From Siccirubricoccus sp. G192 (GTDB lineage: Bacteria; Pseudomonadota; Alphaproteobacteria; Acetobacterales; Acetobacteraceae), in the NCBI RefSeq assembly GCF_019084075.1, contig NZ_JAHREN010000001.1, positions 2,205,501 through 2,269,500 on the forward strand: a stretch of DNA of 64,000 nt, read 5' to 3'. Position 1 is the first letter of the stretch. Each line of letters begins with the position of its first letter. Shown piece by piece: positions 28,175-38,000 of the stretch. The notes beneath the pieces were generated by a model. That model was not told the origin of the DNA. It did no database searches and worked only from the letters and a program-made list of their open reading frames with translations. The translations under genes were made by a program, and so were the position numbers.

Positions 28175-28782
28175 CGCGCGCCCGCCTCGGCCGGGCGCCG
28201 CGCCCGTCGCAGCGCCAGGGCAATGGAGACGGGTGCCAGCACCAGCACGATCAGCGGCAGCGGCAGGCGCCACAACGCCGCGGCCAGCGCCGCCAGCACC
28301 AGGACCAGCAGCGCGTCCCATCGCAGCCTGAGCCGCCCGGCCATCTTGAAGGCGGTGCCGATCACCATGCCGGCCGCCGCCGCGGCGATGCCCGCCATGG
28401 CCGGCGCCACCTGCGGCAATTGCCCGTATCGGTCATAGAGCACGCAGAGCCCGATCAGGATGAGCAGCGGCGCCAGGTAGATCCCGGTGGTGGCCAGCAG
28501 CGCCCCGGCCAGGCCATGGAAGCGGCGGCCGATCATCACCGCCGCATTGCCGACATTCGGTCCCGGCAGCACCTGGCCGAGGCCCAGCACCTCGGCATAT
28601 TCGAGCTCCGTCAGCCAGCGCCGCTCCTCGACGATGACATGCCGCGCCCAGGCGGCGACGCCGCCGAAGCCGAGCAGGCCGATCTTGAGATAGCCGAGGA
28701 ACAGCTCCAGCCGGCCGGGGACCACGGTGGCATGAGGGGCGGTGGATTCAGGCAAGGCAGCTCTCCGGTGGCGGCCCGCCAT
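28171..28782 (-). CDS. Chromate transporter ChrA-type, first half-size subunit
   Basis: 203 residues. LFLGYLKIGLLGFGGVAAWARHVI and LGLGQVLPGPNVGNAAVMIG are the ChrA N-domain signatures, followed by helices LLATTGIYLAPLLILIGLCV and later segments. It is translated with the next gene by ATGA overlap. Two separate half-size genes are the known short-chain ChrA arrangement, so this is not a broken long gene. Confidence 0.85.
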   Translation of the reverse strand: MAGRHRRAALPESTAPHATVVPGRLELFLGYLKIGLLGFGGVAAWARHVIVEERRWLTELEYAEVLGLGQVLPGPNVGNAAVMIGRRFHGLAGALLATTGIYLAPLLILIGLCVLYDRYGQLPQVAPAMAGIAAAAAGMVIGTAFKMAGRLRLRWDALLVLVLAALAAALWRLPLPLIVLVLAPVSIALALRRARRPAEAGAR

Positions 28783-28880
28783 GCTCGCCGGAAAGCGCCG
28801 CCGGGTCCATCCGGGGCACGGCCTTGCCGCGGTGCTGCCGCGCTGGTCTAGTCCCCGGAAAGCAGTGGGGAGAGGGACCG

Positions 28881-30026
28881 ATGGAAATGGCGCTGGACGG
28901 GCTGATCGTCCTCGACCTCACCAATTTCCTCTCCGGCCCCTATTGCACCATGCTGCTCGGCGACATGGGCGCCGATGTCATCAAGGTGGAGCGCCCTGGC
29001 ACCGGCGATGATGCCCGCCGCATGCCGCCCTTCGTCGATGGCCGCAGCGCCCCCTTCAGCCTGTGGAACCGCAACAAGCGCAGCATCGTGCTCGACCTGA
29101 AGTCGCCGGAGGATGTCGCGGTGCTGCGGCGCCTGGCGCTGCGCGCCGACGTGCTGGTCGAGAATTTCCGCCCCGGCACGCTGGACCGCGTGGGCCTCTC
29201 CCATGCCGCGCTGGATCAGGAGAATCCCAGGCTGATCTACGCCTCCATCTCCGGCTTCGGGCAGGACGGTCCCTGGGCGGCGCATGGCGGGCTCGACATG
29301 ATGGCGCAGGGGATGTCCGGGCTGATGGCCGGCAATGGGCCGCCGAAGGGCGAGCCCTATCGGCTGCCGATCGCCGTCACCGATGTCACGGCGGGGATGT
29401 TCACCGCCATCGCCATCCTCGGTGCCCTCGCGGCGCGGGGCCGGACCGGGCGCGGCCAGCGGATCGACCAGTCGCTGCTGGAATCCGGCCTGGCGCTCGG
29501 CGTCTATGAGGCGGCGCATGTGCTGAGCCAGGGCACCCGGCCGGAGCGGCTGGGCCAGTTGCATCGCGGCTCGGCGCCCTACCGGGTCTTCCGCACCCGC
29601 GACGGCTGGATCACGCTTGGTGCCTCGAAGGAGAAATTCTGGCGCGCGCTCTGCGGGATCATCGGCCGGCCGGAACTGGCCGAGGACCCGCGCTTCGCCG
29701 TCAATGCGCAGCGGGTGGCGAACAACGCGGCGCTGATCCCGATCCTGCAGGACTGCCTGGCGCGGCAGGACAGTGCGCATTGGCTGGCCGCCTTCAGCCA
29801 GGCCGGCATCCCCTCCGAGCCGGTGCTGGCCTATGACGAGGCGCTGGCGCATCCCCAGGCGGTGGCGCGCGGCGTGGTAGCGGAGATCGAGGACCCGGAG
29901 CACGGCACCATCCGCACCCTGGCGCCGCCGGTGCGGCTGGAGGGCACGCCGGCCCGGCTGCGGCGAAGGGCACCCGACCTTGGCGAGCACGGCGCGGAAA
30001 TCCGCGCCTGGCTGGAAGAAGGCTAG
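28881..30026 (+). CDS. CaiB/BaiF family CoA-transferase
   Basis: 381 residues from ATG 28881, with GGGAGAGGGA upstream. VLDLTNFLSGPYCTMLLGDMGADVIKVE is the family start, VENFRPGTLDRVGL and IYASISGFGQDGPWAA follow, and D139 in GGLDMMAQG fits the catalytic aspartate. Class III CoA-transferases move CoA between carboxylic acids such as formate/oxalate, carnitine or succinate. The gene stands alone between divergent ChrA and a convergent SDR, so no pathway partner fixes its substrate. Confidence 0.9.
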   Translation: MEMALDGLIVLDLTNFLSGPYCTMLLGDMGADVIKVERPGTGDDARRMPPFVDGRSAPFSLWNRNKRSIVLDLKSPEDVAVLRRLALRADVLVENFRPGTLDRVGLSHAALDQENPRLIYASISGFGQDGPWAAHGGLDMMAQGMSGLMAGNGPPKGEPYRLPIAVTDVTAGMFTAIAILGALAARGRTGRGQRIDQSLLESGLALGVYEAAHVLSQGTRPERLGQLHRGSAPYRVFRTRDGWITLGASKEKFWRALCGIIGRPELAEDPRFAVNAQRVANNAALIPILQDCLARQDSAHWLAAFSQAGIPSEPVLAYDEALAHPQAVARGVVAEIEDPEHGTIRTLAPPVRLEGTPARLRRRAPDLGEHGAEIRAWLEEG

Positions 30027-30030
30027 TGGT

Positions 30031-30070
30031 CCGATCCTGACACTTGGTTCCCAAGTGTCAGGTGGATCGG
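30031..30070. terminator. Strong hairpin after CoA-transferase
   Basis: A 12-bp perfect stem CCTGACACTTGG (30036-30047) / CCAAGTGTCAGG (30051-30062) with a 3-base loop, extended by CCGAT/ATCGG. It begins 5 bases after the stop codon in a convergent intergenic gap. No T-run follows, so a Rho-independent role is uncertain. Confidence 0.5.
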
Positions 30071-30086
30071 CCCACAAAATGAACGG

Positions 30087-30134
30087 CTAGTGGTGCGTGC
30101 CAGGCGGTAACAACCGTCTGGCACGCACCACTAG
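30087..30134. repeat. 48-bp near-perfect palindrome
   Basis: Arms CTAGTGGTGCGTGCCAG and its exact reverse complement (17 bases each) enclose a further CGGT/ACCG pairing, giving a 22-bp stem with one G-T wobble and an AACA loop. The element starts and ends with CTAG. It shares GGCTAGTGGT with the preceding hairpin (30021-30030 and 30085-30094). It lies between convergent genes, so it may be a bidirectional terminator or the footprint of a mobile repeat. Confidence 0.7.
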
Positions 30135-30170
30135 GCCGCGTCGCCGGACGCCCGCTTCGCCCCCTGGCTG

Positions 30171-31065
30171 TCAGGCAGCGGCAAGGTCGTGCCGGATCCA
30201 CTCGACGGCCGAGCCATGCCGCGGCGTCCAGCCGAAGCGGCTGCGCGCGCGCTTCCCGCGCACCCGGCTGTTCGAGCCGAGCGAGAACACGGCATGCGCG
30301 CGGCCCCATTCGGCGATGGCTGTCTCGGCCGGCAGCGACACCGCCGGGCCCAGGTGCAGCGCCTCGCCGATCGCATCCGCCATGTCGCGGAAGGCCGATT
30401 CGCCGTTCTCCACGAAGCAGAAGGCGCCGGCCTCCGCCTGCTCGACGGCCAGGCGGTAGAGTTCCGCGACATCGGCGATATGGACCGTGGACCAGCGGTT
30501 CAGGCCGCGGCCGATATGGCCGGCCCTACCGCTCCGGCGCGCCCGCGCCACCAGCCGGGGCAGTTGCACGCTCTCCGCCGGCACGCCGAGCGAATGGCCG
30601 TAGATGAGGCTGTTGCACAGCACGACCGGGCGCAGGCCCGGCGCGCCGAGGACGAAGCGGTCCAGCGCCACACGGGCCGCCTTGTCCGGCGCGGGGGTAA
30701 ATTCCCGTCTCCTCGTCGAAGACCCGCTCGGAGGGCTCACCCATCGCCTCGTCGCCGACGATGCTGCTGCCGCTGGTATGAACGAGCGGCCTGCCCGAGC
30801 CGGCCAGGCCCGCGACCAGCGCCTCCACGGCGCCGCGATGGTCGCTGCTGGCGGCATTGACCACGGCATCGGCCGCCCGCGCCTCGCGGGTGAGGAGCGC
30901 CGCGTCGTCCAGGGTACCGATCACCGGCTCGACGCCGATCGCGCGGACCGCCGCCGCTTTGCCGGGGTCGCGGAGCAGGCCGCGCACCCCATGCCCGGCG
31001 GCGATCAGCCGCGCGGCGACGGAGCTGCCGATGAAGCCGCTCGCGCCCGTCAGGAAGATGTTCAT
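30171..31065 (-). pseudogene. Extended-SDR NAD(P)-dependent oxidoreductase, frameshifted
   Basis: ATG 31065 reads MNIFLTGASGFIGSSVAARL (NAD(P)-binding glycine motif), then HTSGSSIVGDEAMGEPSERVFDEET. There an extra G near 30704-30706 shifts the frame; the sequence resumes as EFTPAPDKAARVALDRFVLG and runs to 30171. The restored protein is about 297 residues and resembles SDR reductases acting on small carbonyl substrates. Unlike the other broken genes here, the insertion is in a run of only three bases, so a real mutation is somewhat more plausible. Confidence 0.75.
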
Positions 31066-31113
31066 GGGTGATCCCCGGGTCCGGCCATGCGGATGGATGC
31101 CCCCGGATGATCC

Positions 31114-31659
31114 TCAGGCCGGCACGGCGGGGCCGTGCGGGTCGTTGTGGATGCGGCGCAGGCGCCAGCCGAAGCCGATCAGCAGCACCCCCATCATGAT
31201 CGCCTGCAACCCTACCAGCCAGATCAGCGCCAGCAGGCCGGGCCCCGGGGCGGCGATCAGCCAGGCGCCGATGAGGATGCTGACCGCGCCGAGCAGGCCC
31301 ATCCACAGGCTGCCCATGCGGAAGGCCATGACCAGCCGCATCACGCCGATGACGATGCCCCAGACAGCGACCACCAGCACCAGGGCAAAGGCCGAGGCGA
31401 CAGGCGAGAACAGCAGGAAGGCCGCGGCGGCCAGGGAGACGATGCCATCCACCCAGACCCAGAACCCATGCCGCCCCGAGGTGCCCTTGGCCGCCTGGTA
31501 GAGCGTGGCCACGCCCTCCACCGCCATCCAGGCGGCCAGGAAGCCCAGGATGACGGCGAGGCCGAGCCCCGGCGCCAGGAAGGCCAGCACCCCGAACAGG
31601 ATCGCCGCCACGCCGCGCAGCAGGAACAGCCACCAGCCGCGTGCCAGCATCCGCACCAT
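31114..31659 (-). CDS. HdeD-family (DUF308) membrane protein
   Basis: 181 residues with six hydrophobic helices in three pairs. RGVAAILFGVLAFLAPG, WVDGIVSLAAAAFLLFSP and LLGAVSILIGAWLIAAPGPG are the repeated HdeD-type units. In enterobacteria HdeD helps acid resistance; in other bacteria the role is unknown. It is 48 bases downstream of the SDR start on the same strand, with no sign of coupling. Confidence 0.82.
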   Translation of the reverse strand: MVRMLARGWWLFLLRGVAAILFGVLAFLAPGLGLAVILGFLAAWMAVEGVATLYQAAKGTSGRHGFWVWVDGIVSLAAAAFLLFSPVASAFALVLVVAVWGIVIGVMRLVMAFRMGSLWMGLLGAVSILIGAWLIAAPGPGLLALIWLVGLQAIMMGVLLIGFGWRLRRIHNDPHGPAVPA

Positions 31660-31845
31660 GGCGAAGCGTTCGGTCGGTTGGGGCGTAACCAGGGGGGGTG
31701 TCCGACATGGCGAAGCGCATCCCGAGCAGGACCGGCGCCGGCATCAGGCGGCCGTCATTCCCCTGCTAGACCGGGCGGGCCGCCCATTCCAGGAATGAAG
31801 CCCGGGGGGCACGTCAACTTGAAGGACATTGCGGAAGGCGGGCGG

Positions 31846-31921
<76 letters not shown>

Positions 31922-32092
31922 GCGCCACCCGGCGCCAGGATCGCCGGCGCCACCGGCACCAGGATCAACCGCCCTGCGACGGCCGGCTAGATGCCTCCGC
32001 CCCGGGGCGAAGTCAAGGGTGCCGGCGCTGCCGCCGCGCTTGTCCCACCGCCGCGCCGCCACTAGGTTGCGGCGGCGTTCCCAGCGGGGTTG

Positions 32093-32407
32093 ATGATGTT
32101 CCTGGATGCGGTTTTCTTCCTGGTCAGGGCGGCGCTCGACCTGTTCTGGTGGGCGGTGCTGCTGGCGGTGATCGTCCAGATGCTCATCAGCTTCAACGTG
32201 CTGGATACCCGCAACCGTATCGTCTGGACCGTGGCGGATTTCCTCTACCGCCTCACCGAGCCGGCCTTCGACCGGGTGCGGCGGGTGCTGCCCAATTTCG
32301 GCCCCGTTGATCTCTCGCCGCTGGTGGTGCTGCTGCTCATCACAGCCGCCGAGATGCTGGTGAATGCCCTGCAGAACCGCCTGATCCTGTCCGGCGCGTA
32401 TTTCTAG
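32093..32407 (+). CDS. YggT-family membrane protein
   Basis: 104 residues with two hydrophobic regions: FFLVRAALDLFWWAVLLAVIVQML and LSPLVVLLLITAAEMLV. The conserved YRLTEPAFDRVRRVLPNFGPVDLSP is the YggT signature. A second ATG follows directly at 32096. The YggT-DUF167 pair is conserved in many proteobacteria and is linked to membrane or osmotic functions; no enzyme activity is known. It heads the operon with DUF167, folD and an EamA transporter. Confidence 0.88.
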   Translation: MMFLDAVFFLVRAALDLFWWAVLLAVIVQMLISFNVLDTRNRIVWTVADFLYRLTEPAFDRVRRVLPNFGPVDLSPLVVLLLITAAEMLVNALQNRLILSGAYF

Positions 32408-32444
32408 CCGGTGTGGTGGAAGGCCGGGCCGGGGGGGCGTCACG

Positions 32445-32711
32445 GTGTGGGTGAAGGTGCAGCCGCGGGCGCGGCGGCCGGGCCTCGGCAGCGTGGTGCC
32501 GGCCGCCAACGGGCCGCGGCTCCGCCTCGCCGTCACCGAGCCGCCGGAGGATGGCCGCGCCAATGCCGCCGCCTGCGCCGCGCTGGCCCGGGCGCTCGGG
32601 GTGCCGCCCTCGGCCGTTTCGGTGGCGCAGGGGGCCGCGGCGCGGGAGAAGACCCTGATGGTGGTGGGCGACCCCGTTGCCCTGGCGGCAAGACTGGAGA
32701 GTTTCGCATGA
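32445..32711 (+). CDS. DUF167 (YggU) family protein
   Basis: 88 residues from GTG 32445. [30 protein letters not shown] and [14 protein letters not shown] are the YggU signature. It is a small alpha/beta protein of unknown function that usually follows yggT. Its stop overlaps the folD start (ATGA), so the two are coupled. Confidence 0.88.
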   Translation: MWVKVQPRARRPGLGSVVPAANGPRLRLAVTEPPEDGRANAAACAALARALGVPPSAVSVAQGAAAREKTLMVVGDPVALAARLESFA

Positions 32712-33571
32712 CAGCCAGCATCATCGACGGCAAGGCCGTGGCCGCCCGGCTGCGCGCCAGCCTGGCCGAGCGCGTGGCGCATCTGCCCTTCCGGCCGGGG
32801 CTCCGCGTGGTGCGGGTCGGCGACGACCCGGCAAGCGGTGTCTATGTCCGCAACAAGGACCGCGCCGCCGCCGCCGCCGGCTTCGACAGCGCCACTCTGC
32901 AACTGCCCGCCGACACGGATGAGGATACCCTGGTCGACCTGGTGGCCGAGTTGAACACCGATCCGGTGGTGGACGGCATCCTGGTGCAGCTCCCCCTGCC
33001 GCCGCAGATCCGCCAGGACGCGGTGATCGCCGCCATCGACCCGGCCAAGGACGTGGACGGCTTCCACCCGCTGAATGCCGGGCGCCTGGCCATGGGCGCG
33101 CCGCTGCACCGGCCCGCTTTGGTGCCCTGCACGCCCAAGGGGGTGATGCACCTGCTGCGGGAGGCCGGGGCCAGGCTGCCGGGGGCGCGGGCGGTGGTGC
33201 TCGGCCGCAGCCAGATCGTCGGCCGGCCGATGCTGCAATTGCTGCTGGCCGCGGATTGCAGCGTGACCGTGCTGCATTCCCGCTCCCGCGACCTTGCCGC
33301 CGAATGCCGGCGGGCGGAGATCCTGGTGGCGGCGGTCGGCCGGCCGGAACTGGTGCGCGGCGACTGGATCGGCGAGGGCGCGGTGGTGATCGATGTCGGC
33401 ATCAACCGGCTGCCCGAGGGCCGGCTGGTCGGCGACGTGGCCTTCGCCGAGGCGCGGGAGCGGGCCGCCGCCATCACCCCGGTGCCGGGCGGTGTCGGCC
33501 CCATGACCATCGCCTGCCTTTTGGAGAATACGCTGGAGGCGGCGCTGGCCCGGCGCGGCGCGGCGGGCTAG
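32708..33571 (+). CDS. folD: Bifunctional 5,10-methylene-THF dehydrogenase/cyclohydrolase
   Basis: 287 residues, standard length. The catalytic YxxxK is Y46-K50 (VYVRNK); [10 protein letters not shown] and [20 protein letters not shown] line the folate pocket; [13 protein letters not shown] is the NADP-binding loop; [11 protein letters not shown] closes the active site. It interconverts methylene-, methenyl- and 10-formyl-tetrahydrofolate in one-carbon metabolism. It is coupled to the DUF167 gene upstream and 13 bases before the EamA gene. Confidence 0.95.
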   Translation: MTASIIDGKAVAARLRASLAERVAHLPFRPGLRVVRVGDDPASGVYVRNKDRAAAAAGFDSATLQLPADTDEDTLVDLVAELNTDPVVDGILVQLPLPPQIRQDAVIAAIDPAKDVDGFHPLNAGRLAMGAPLHRPALVPCTPKGVMHLLREAGARLPGARAVVLGRSQIVGRPMLQLLLAADCSVTVLHSRSRDLAAECRRAEILVAAVGRPELVRGDWIGEGAVVIDVGINRLPEGRLVGDVAFAEARERAAAITPVPGGVGPMTIACLLENTLEAALARRGAAG

Positions 33572-33584
33572 GGGCGCGCCGCCG

Positions 33585-34469
33585 ATGGCCGGCTTCGGCC
33601 TCGGCCTGTTGTTCGTGGCGATCTGGGCCTCGGCCTTCACCGCCATCAGGGGCGTGGTGCCGGAATGGCAGCCGCTAACCGCGCTGGCCGTGCGCTTCGT
33701 GATCGTGACGCCGATCCTGGCGGCGATCGTGCTCTGGCGGCGGGGGCGCTGGCCGGGGCGGGCGGATGCGCTGCGGCTGGTGGCTATGGGGGTCTTCGGC
33801 ACGGCGGGCTACCTGGCCGGCGCCTGGATGGCCGGGGCCATCCTGCCCACCGGGCTGGTGGCGCTGCTTTGCGCCACCGCGCCGTTGTTCGTGGCGGCGG
33901 GCGAGGTGCTGGTGCTGCGCCGGGAGCTGCCGGGGCTGGCCTGGCTCGGCCTCGGCCTCGGCTGGCTGGGGGTGGCGGTGCTCGGGCTCGGCCGGGCCAT
34001 GGAGGCGGGGATGCCGGGCGGGCTGGCGACGGCGGCGGGCGGGCTCGGGCTGCTGCTGGCGCTGGGCGGCGCGCTGTCCCAGGCGGTGGGCATCCTGGCC
34101 TTCGCCCCGGCCCGCGCCCGGCTCGACCCCTGGACCGTCAATGCGGGGCAGAGCGGCGTGGCCGCGCTGGCGCTGCTGCTGCTGGCCGTGCTGGCCGAGC
34201 CGCATTGGCCAGGCCCGCCGAGCCTGACCCTGGTGCTGGCCATGGTCTGGTCGGTGCTGGTGGTGGGGGTGGGCGGCTATGCGCTGTATTTCGTCATGCT
34301 GCGGCGGCTGCCGCCGGCCAGCGCGGCTTCCCTGCAATTGCTGGCGCCGCCGCTGGCCGCGGTATTCGGCTGGGCGCTGCTGGGGGAGCGGCTGGGCTGG
34401 TGGGACGTGGCGGGCGGCGCGGTGACGCTGGCGGGGCTGGCGCTGCTGTTCCGGGCGCGGCGGGTTTGA
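33585..34469 (+). CDS. EamA-family (DMT) transporter
   Basis: 294 residues with ten predicted hydrophobic helices and two EamA repeats. The first has IWASAFTAIRGVVPEWQP and LAVRFVIVTPIL; the second has LRRLPPASAASLQLLAPPLAAVFGWALLGERLG. DMT proteins export amino acids, nucleosides or other metabolites across the inner membrane; the substrate is not predictable. It is the last gene of the YggT-DUF167-folD unit and is followed by a good intrinsic terminator. Confidence 0.87.
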   Translation: MAGFGLGLLFVAIWASAFTAIRGVVPEWQPLTALAVRFVIVTPILAAIVLWRRGRWPGRADALRLVAMGVFGTAGYLAGAWMAGAILPTGLVALLCATAPLFVAAGEVLVLRRELPGLAWLGLGLGWLGVAVLGLGRAMEAGMPGGLATAAGGLGLLLALGGALSQAVGILAFAPARARLDPWTVNAGQSGVAALALLLLAVLAEPHWPGPPSLTLVLAMVWSVLVVGVGGYALYFVMLRRLPPASAASLQLLAPPLAAVFGWALLGERLGWWDVAGGAVTLAGLALLFRARRV

Positions 34470-34531
34470 GGAATTTTATTCAAAACGGCCTCAGGCGCGG
34501 CGCCGGGGTGGCGGCGGAAACCCAGGCGGGC

Positions 34532-34569
34532 GGCCGGCGCGGGGGCGCCGGCCGTTTTAGGATTTTGGG
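34532..34569 (+). terminator. Rho-independent terminator
   Basis: GGCCGGCGC (34532-34540), loop GGGG, GCGCCGGCC (34545-34553), then GTTTTAGGATTTTGGG. A 9-bp GC stem followed by T-rich sequence ends the yggT-folD-EamA operon. Confidence 0.8.
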
Positions 34570-34638
34570 ATTTTAGCGTTTTACCGGGGCCGCGTTCCGG
34601 GGGGCGGGCGTGGTTCGGATGGTGATTCTTGGAACGTA

Positions 34639-34992
34639 TCAGGAACTCTCTGCCAACGCCAGGGTTTCCGGCAGCGGCCACGCATCCGCTGTTTCATAAA
34701 GTCGGCAAAGCTCGATCGAGAAGGCGCGGCGCAACGCCAATGCCTCCCTCTCCGGCAGCCAGCGGGCGACAGAATGGAAACGCATCTCGGCCAGTGCGGA
34801 GCGTGTCAGGTTTGGCCAGGGCAAGGCTTCCGCGGCACGGACCTGCGCCAGGGTGGACTCCAACTCACCCCTGATTCGCTGGATAAAATCCTCTGGTGGG
34901 GGCGCGGCGCCCTCTGCCCCATGGCCCTGATCGAACAGGTCGGGTTGAGGGGCAAACAGGTCGGGCTGCCGACCGAGTCGCTGACCGATCAT
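34639..34992 (-). CDS. Uncharacterised small protein beside restriction enzyme
   Basis: 117 residues, family not recognised. It begins MIGQRLGRQPDLFAPQPDLF, an acidic/proline-rich leader, followed by a helical region with RIRGELESTLAQVRAAEAL and a tryptophan-rich stretch (LPWPNLTRSALAEMRF, VARWLPE). It is divergent from the restriction-modification gene and separated from it by 73 bases, so both promoters are in that gap. A control or accessory role for the neighbouring enzyme is possible but not shown. Confidence 0.55.
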   Translation of the reverse strand: MIGQRLGRQPDLFAPQPDLFDQGHGAEGAAPPPEDFIQRIRGELESTLAQVRAAEALPWPNLTRSALAEMRFHSVARWLPEREALALRRAFSIELCRLYETADAWPLPETLALAESS

Positions 34993-35065
34993 GATCCCAT
35001 CCTAGACACTCACCAAACCGGTGAACAGGGTTGTCAGCTTCGTAACGTGCACGCATCCTCGCCGC

Positions 35066-38000
35066 ATGTCCGAGCATTGGCGTCAACACGAATTGCCTGA
35101 TCTGGTTGCGCGCCTCGCCGCCCGCCCGGGTCATGAAGCTGTCAGGACCCTGGTGACAACCCTGCTGGTCCAGGGGCTTGGGGTGCGGTGGGAGGAACTG
35201 GACCACGAAGTCCGGATGCCGGAGATTCGGGGCCGCGCCGATACCCTGTTCGGCGCCACCGTGTTCGAGTTCAAGCACGACCTCCGCGCTGAAATGCGTG
35301 ACGTGCAGGCCAGGCTGCCTGACTACCTCACAGAGCGGCAACGCCAATCCGGCCGTGGCATCATCGGCATCGCCACCGATGGGGCGAGTTTCATCGCCTA
35401 TGAAATGCGGAATGGGCAGCTTATCGAATTCAGCCGGCATGAGCCGAGGCCGGAGCGGGCGGAGGCGCTGCTCGCCTGGCTGGAACCCGCGCTGACCACA
35501 CGTGACGACCTGCCGCCCGAACCTTTGTCGATCCAGCGGGAACTGGGCCGGGAAAGCCTCACATTCGGCCGCGCCCATGCGGTGCTGGCCGCATTGTGGG
35601 AGAGGCTCGGCAATCATCCCGAGGTGCGGCTGAAGCGCCAGCTTTGGGATGGGTTGCTGCGGGAGGTCTATGGCGCCCCGGCCGGCGATGACGTGCTGTT
35701 CCTGCAACACACCTATCTGACCATCGTCGCCAAGACGGTGGCTGCCCGAGTGCTGGGCCTGCGCACCACCGATGCGGCGGCGATCCTTTCCGGCCAAACC
35801 CTGCGAGATGACGGCATCCACGGCGCCGTGGAGAGCGACTTCTTCGATTGGGTCCTGCAAGTGCCCGAGGGGTGCGACCTGGTGCTGCGCCTGGCCCGGC
35901 AAGCGGCGCGGTTCGACCTGCGGCGGGCCGAGGTCGATGTGCTGAAGGCGCTGTATGAAAGCCTGATCGACCGGCGGGACAGGCATGGCCTCGGTGAATA
36001 CTATACGCCGGACTGGCTGGCCGCGAAGGTGACGGCGCGGGCCGTGGCGGCGCCGCTGGACCAGCGCGTGCTGGACCCCGCCTGCGGCTCGGGCACCTTC
36101 CTGTTCCATGCGGTGCGGCGGTTGCAGGCGGCGGCGCGGCAGGCGGGGTGGCCGGCCGCCCGCATGGTGCGGGCGGCCACCGAACAAGTGCGTGGCATCG
36201 ATGTGCATCCCGTGGCGGTCATCATCGCCCGGGTCACCTGGCTGCTGGCGCTCGGCGACGACGTGGCGAATCGCGAGGGCGAACTGCATGTGCCGGTTTT
36301 CCTGGGCGATGCGATGCAGTGGAACCTGCGCGAGACGGTGAGCAGCCGGGACGTGGTGGTGCAGGTGCCGGATGGCAGGCCACTGCATGTGCCGGCTGGC
36401 CTGGCGGAGGATCAGGCCCTGTTCGACCGCAGCGTGGGCGCCTTGACCGAGGGGTTGGCTGACGACGCATCGGCCGAACAGATGGAGCGGCGGCTGCGGC
36501 GGCTTCCCGGCGTGGCGGAGACGGACGCGGCGGCGATGGCCGCGACCTATGCCCAGCTTCAGGTGCTCTACCGGGCGGGGCGGGACGGTATCTGGCCCTT
36601 CGTGCTGCGCAACCTGGCGAGGCCGCTCTGGCTCTCGCGGCCGGAGCAGCGGGCGGATGTGGTGCTGGGCAACCCGCCCTGGGTCGCCTATCGGCATATG
36701 AGCGCGGAGATGCAGGCGCGAATGAGAAGCGCCTGCGAGAGGCTGCGGCTCTGGGTGGGCGGTGCGCTGGCGACGCAGCAGGACCTCTCGGCGCTGTTCT
36801 GGGCCAGGGCCGCGCATCGCTACCTCAAGCCGGGCGGGACCATAGCCTTCGTCATGCCACGCCCGGCGCTCAACCGGCCGGCCTTCGCCGGGTTGCGCAG
36901 CGGCGACATGCGCGATGTGCGGGTGCGGATCGAGGAGGCGTGGAGCCTGGACAACCAAGATGTCTCGCCGCTCTTTCCGGTGCCGGCCTGCGTGCTGATC
37001 GGGCGGCGGGATGCGCTCGGGCCGCCGCCGCAGCGGATCATGCGGGTGGTCGGCGCCCTGCCGGGCCGCGATGCGACGGAGGCCATGGCGGACCGGGTGC
37101 TGGAATGGCGGGACGCGGCCTGGCCGGCGGGTCCGACCCTGGCCGCCGCCTCGCCCTACCGGGCGCGATTCAAGCAGGGCGCGACGATCGTCCCGCGCCG
37201 CTTCTTCATCGTGGAGCGCGAGGCGGGCGGGCGGCTCGGGCCAAGCCGGGCGGCGCCGCGGGTACGTGGGCGGGCGGGTCGGCTGGACAAGCGGCCCTGG
37301 ACCGGGGTCGAGCCGCCGAGCGGCCCGGTGGAGGCGGCGTTCCAGCGGCCGGTGCTGCTGGGCGAGGGCATCGGCCCCTTCCGGCTGCTGCCGCGCGAGG
37401 TGCTTGGCGTGGTGCCGGTGGATGCCGAGGGGAGGGTGCTGGATGCCAAGGCGGCGGCGCGCGAAGGGCACCGCCACCTCGCCGCCTGGCTGCGTGACGT
37501 GGAGGCGAAATGGGCGGCGCATGCGGCGCAACGAACCGATGGGACGCTGCGGATGACCTTGGCGGAGAGGCTCGACCATCTTCGTGGCTTGTCGCAGCAG
37601 GTGCCGGTGGCGGGGCTGCGGGTAGCCTACAGCAAGGCGGGCATCTTCCTAACCGCCGCCATCATCGAGGATGCGACGATGATCGTCGATCACATGGCGT
37701 ACTGGACCGCGGCATACAGCATGGCTGAGGCGCGCTATCTTACTGCGGTGCTGAACAGCGAGACGGTGCGCGCCCGGGTGGCACCGTTGCAGTCGCGCGG
37801 CGAGGGCGGCGCCCGCCACTTCGACAATCTGGCCTGGGAACTCCCCATCCCCCTCTTCGACCGGGGCAACTCCCTGCACCGGGACATGGCCGAGGCTGCC
37901 GCGAGGGCGGAACACGTTGCCGCCGCCGTGGCACTGGACGAGGGCGCACATTTCCCCCGGCAACGCCGCGCCATCCGGGATGCGCTGGCCCTGGACGGCA

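Noticed and set aside
27653..28782. A broken full-length chrA
   Set aside because: Two half-size ChrA genes with an ATGA overlap are a known natural arrangement, and each half has its own conserved motif.
34865..37579. 904-residue minus-strand frame
   Set aside because: Antisense shadow of the restriction-modification gene with Arg/His/Pro-rich content and no domain.
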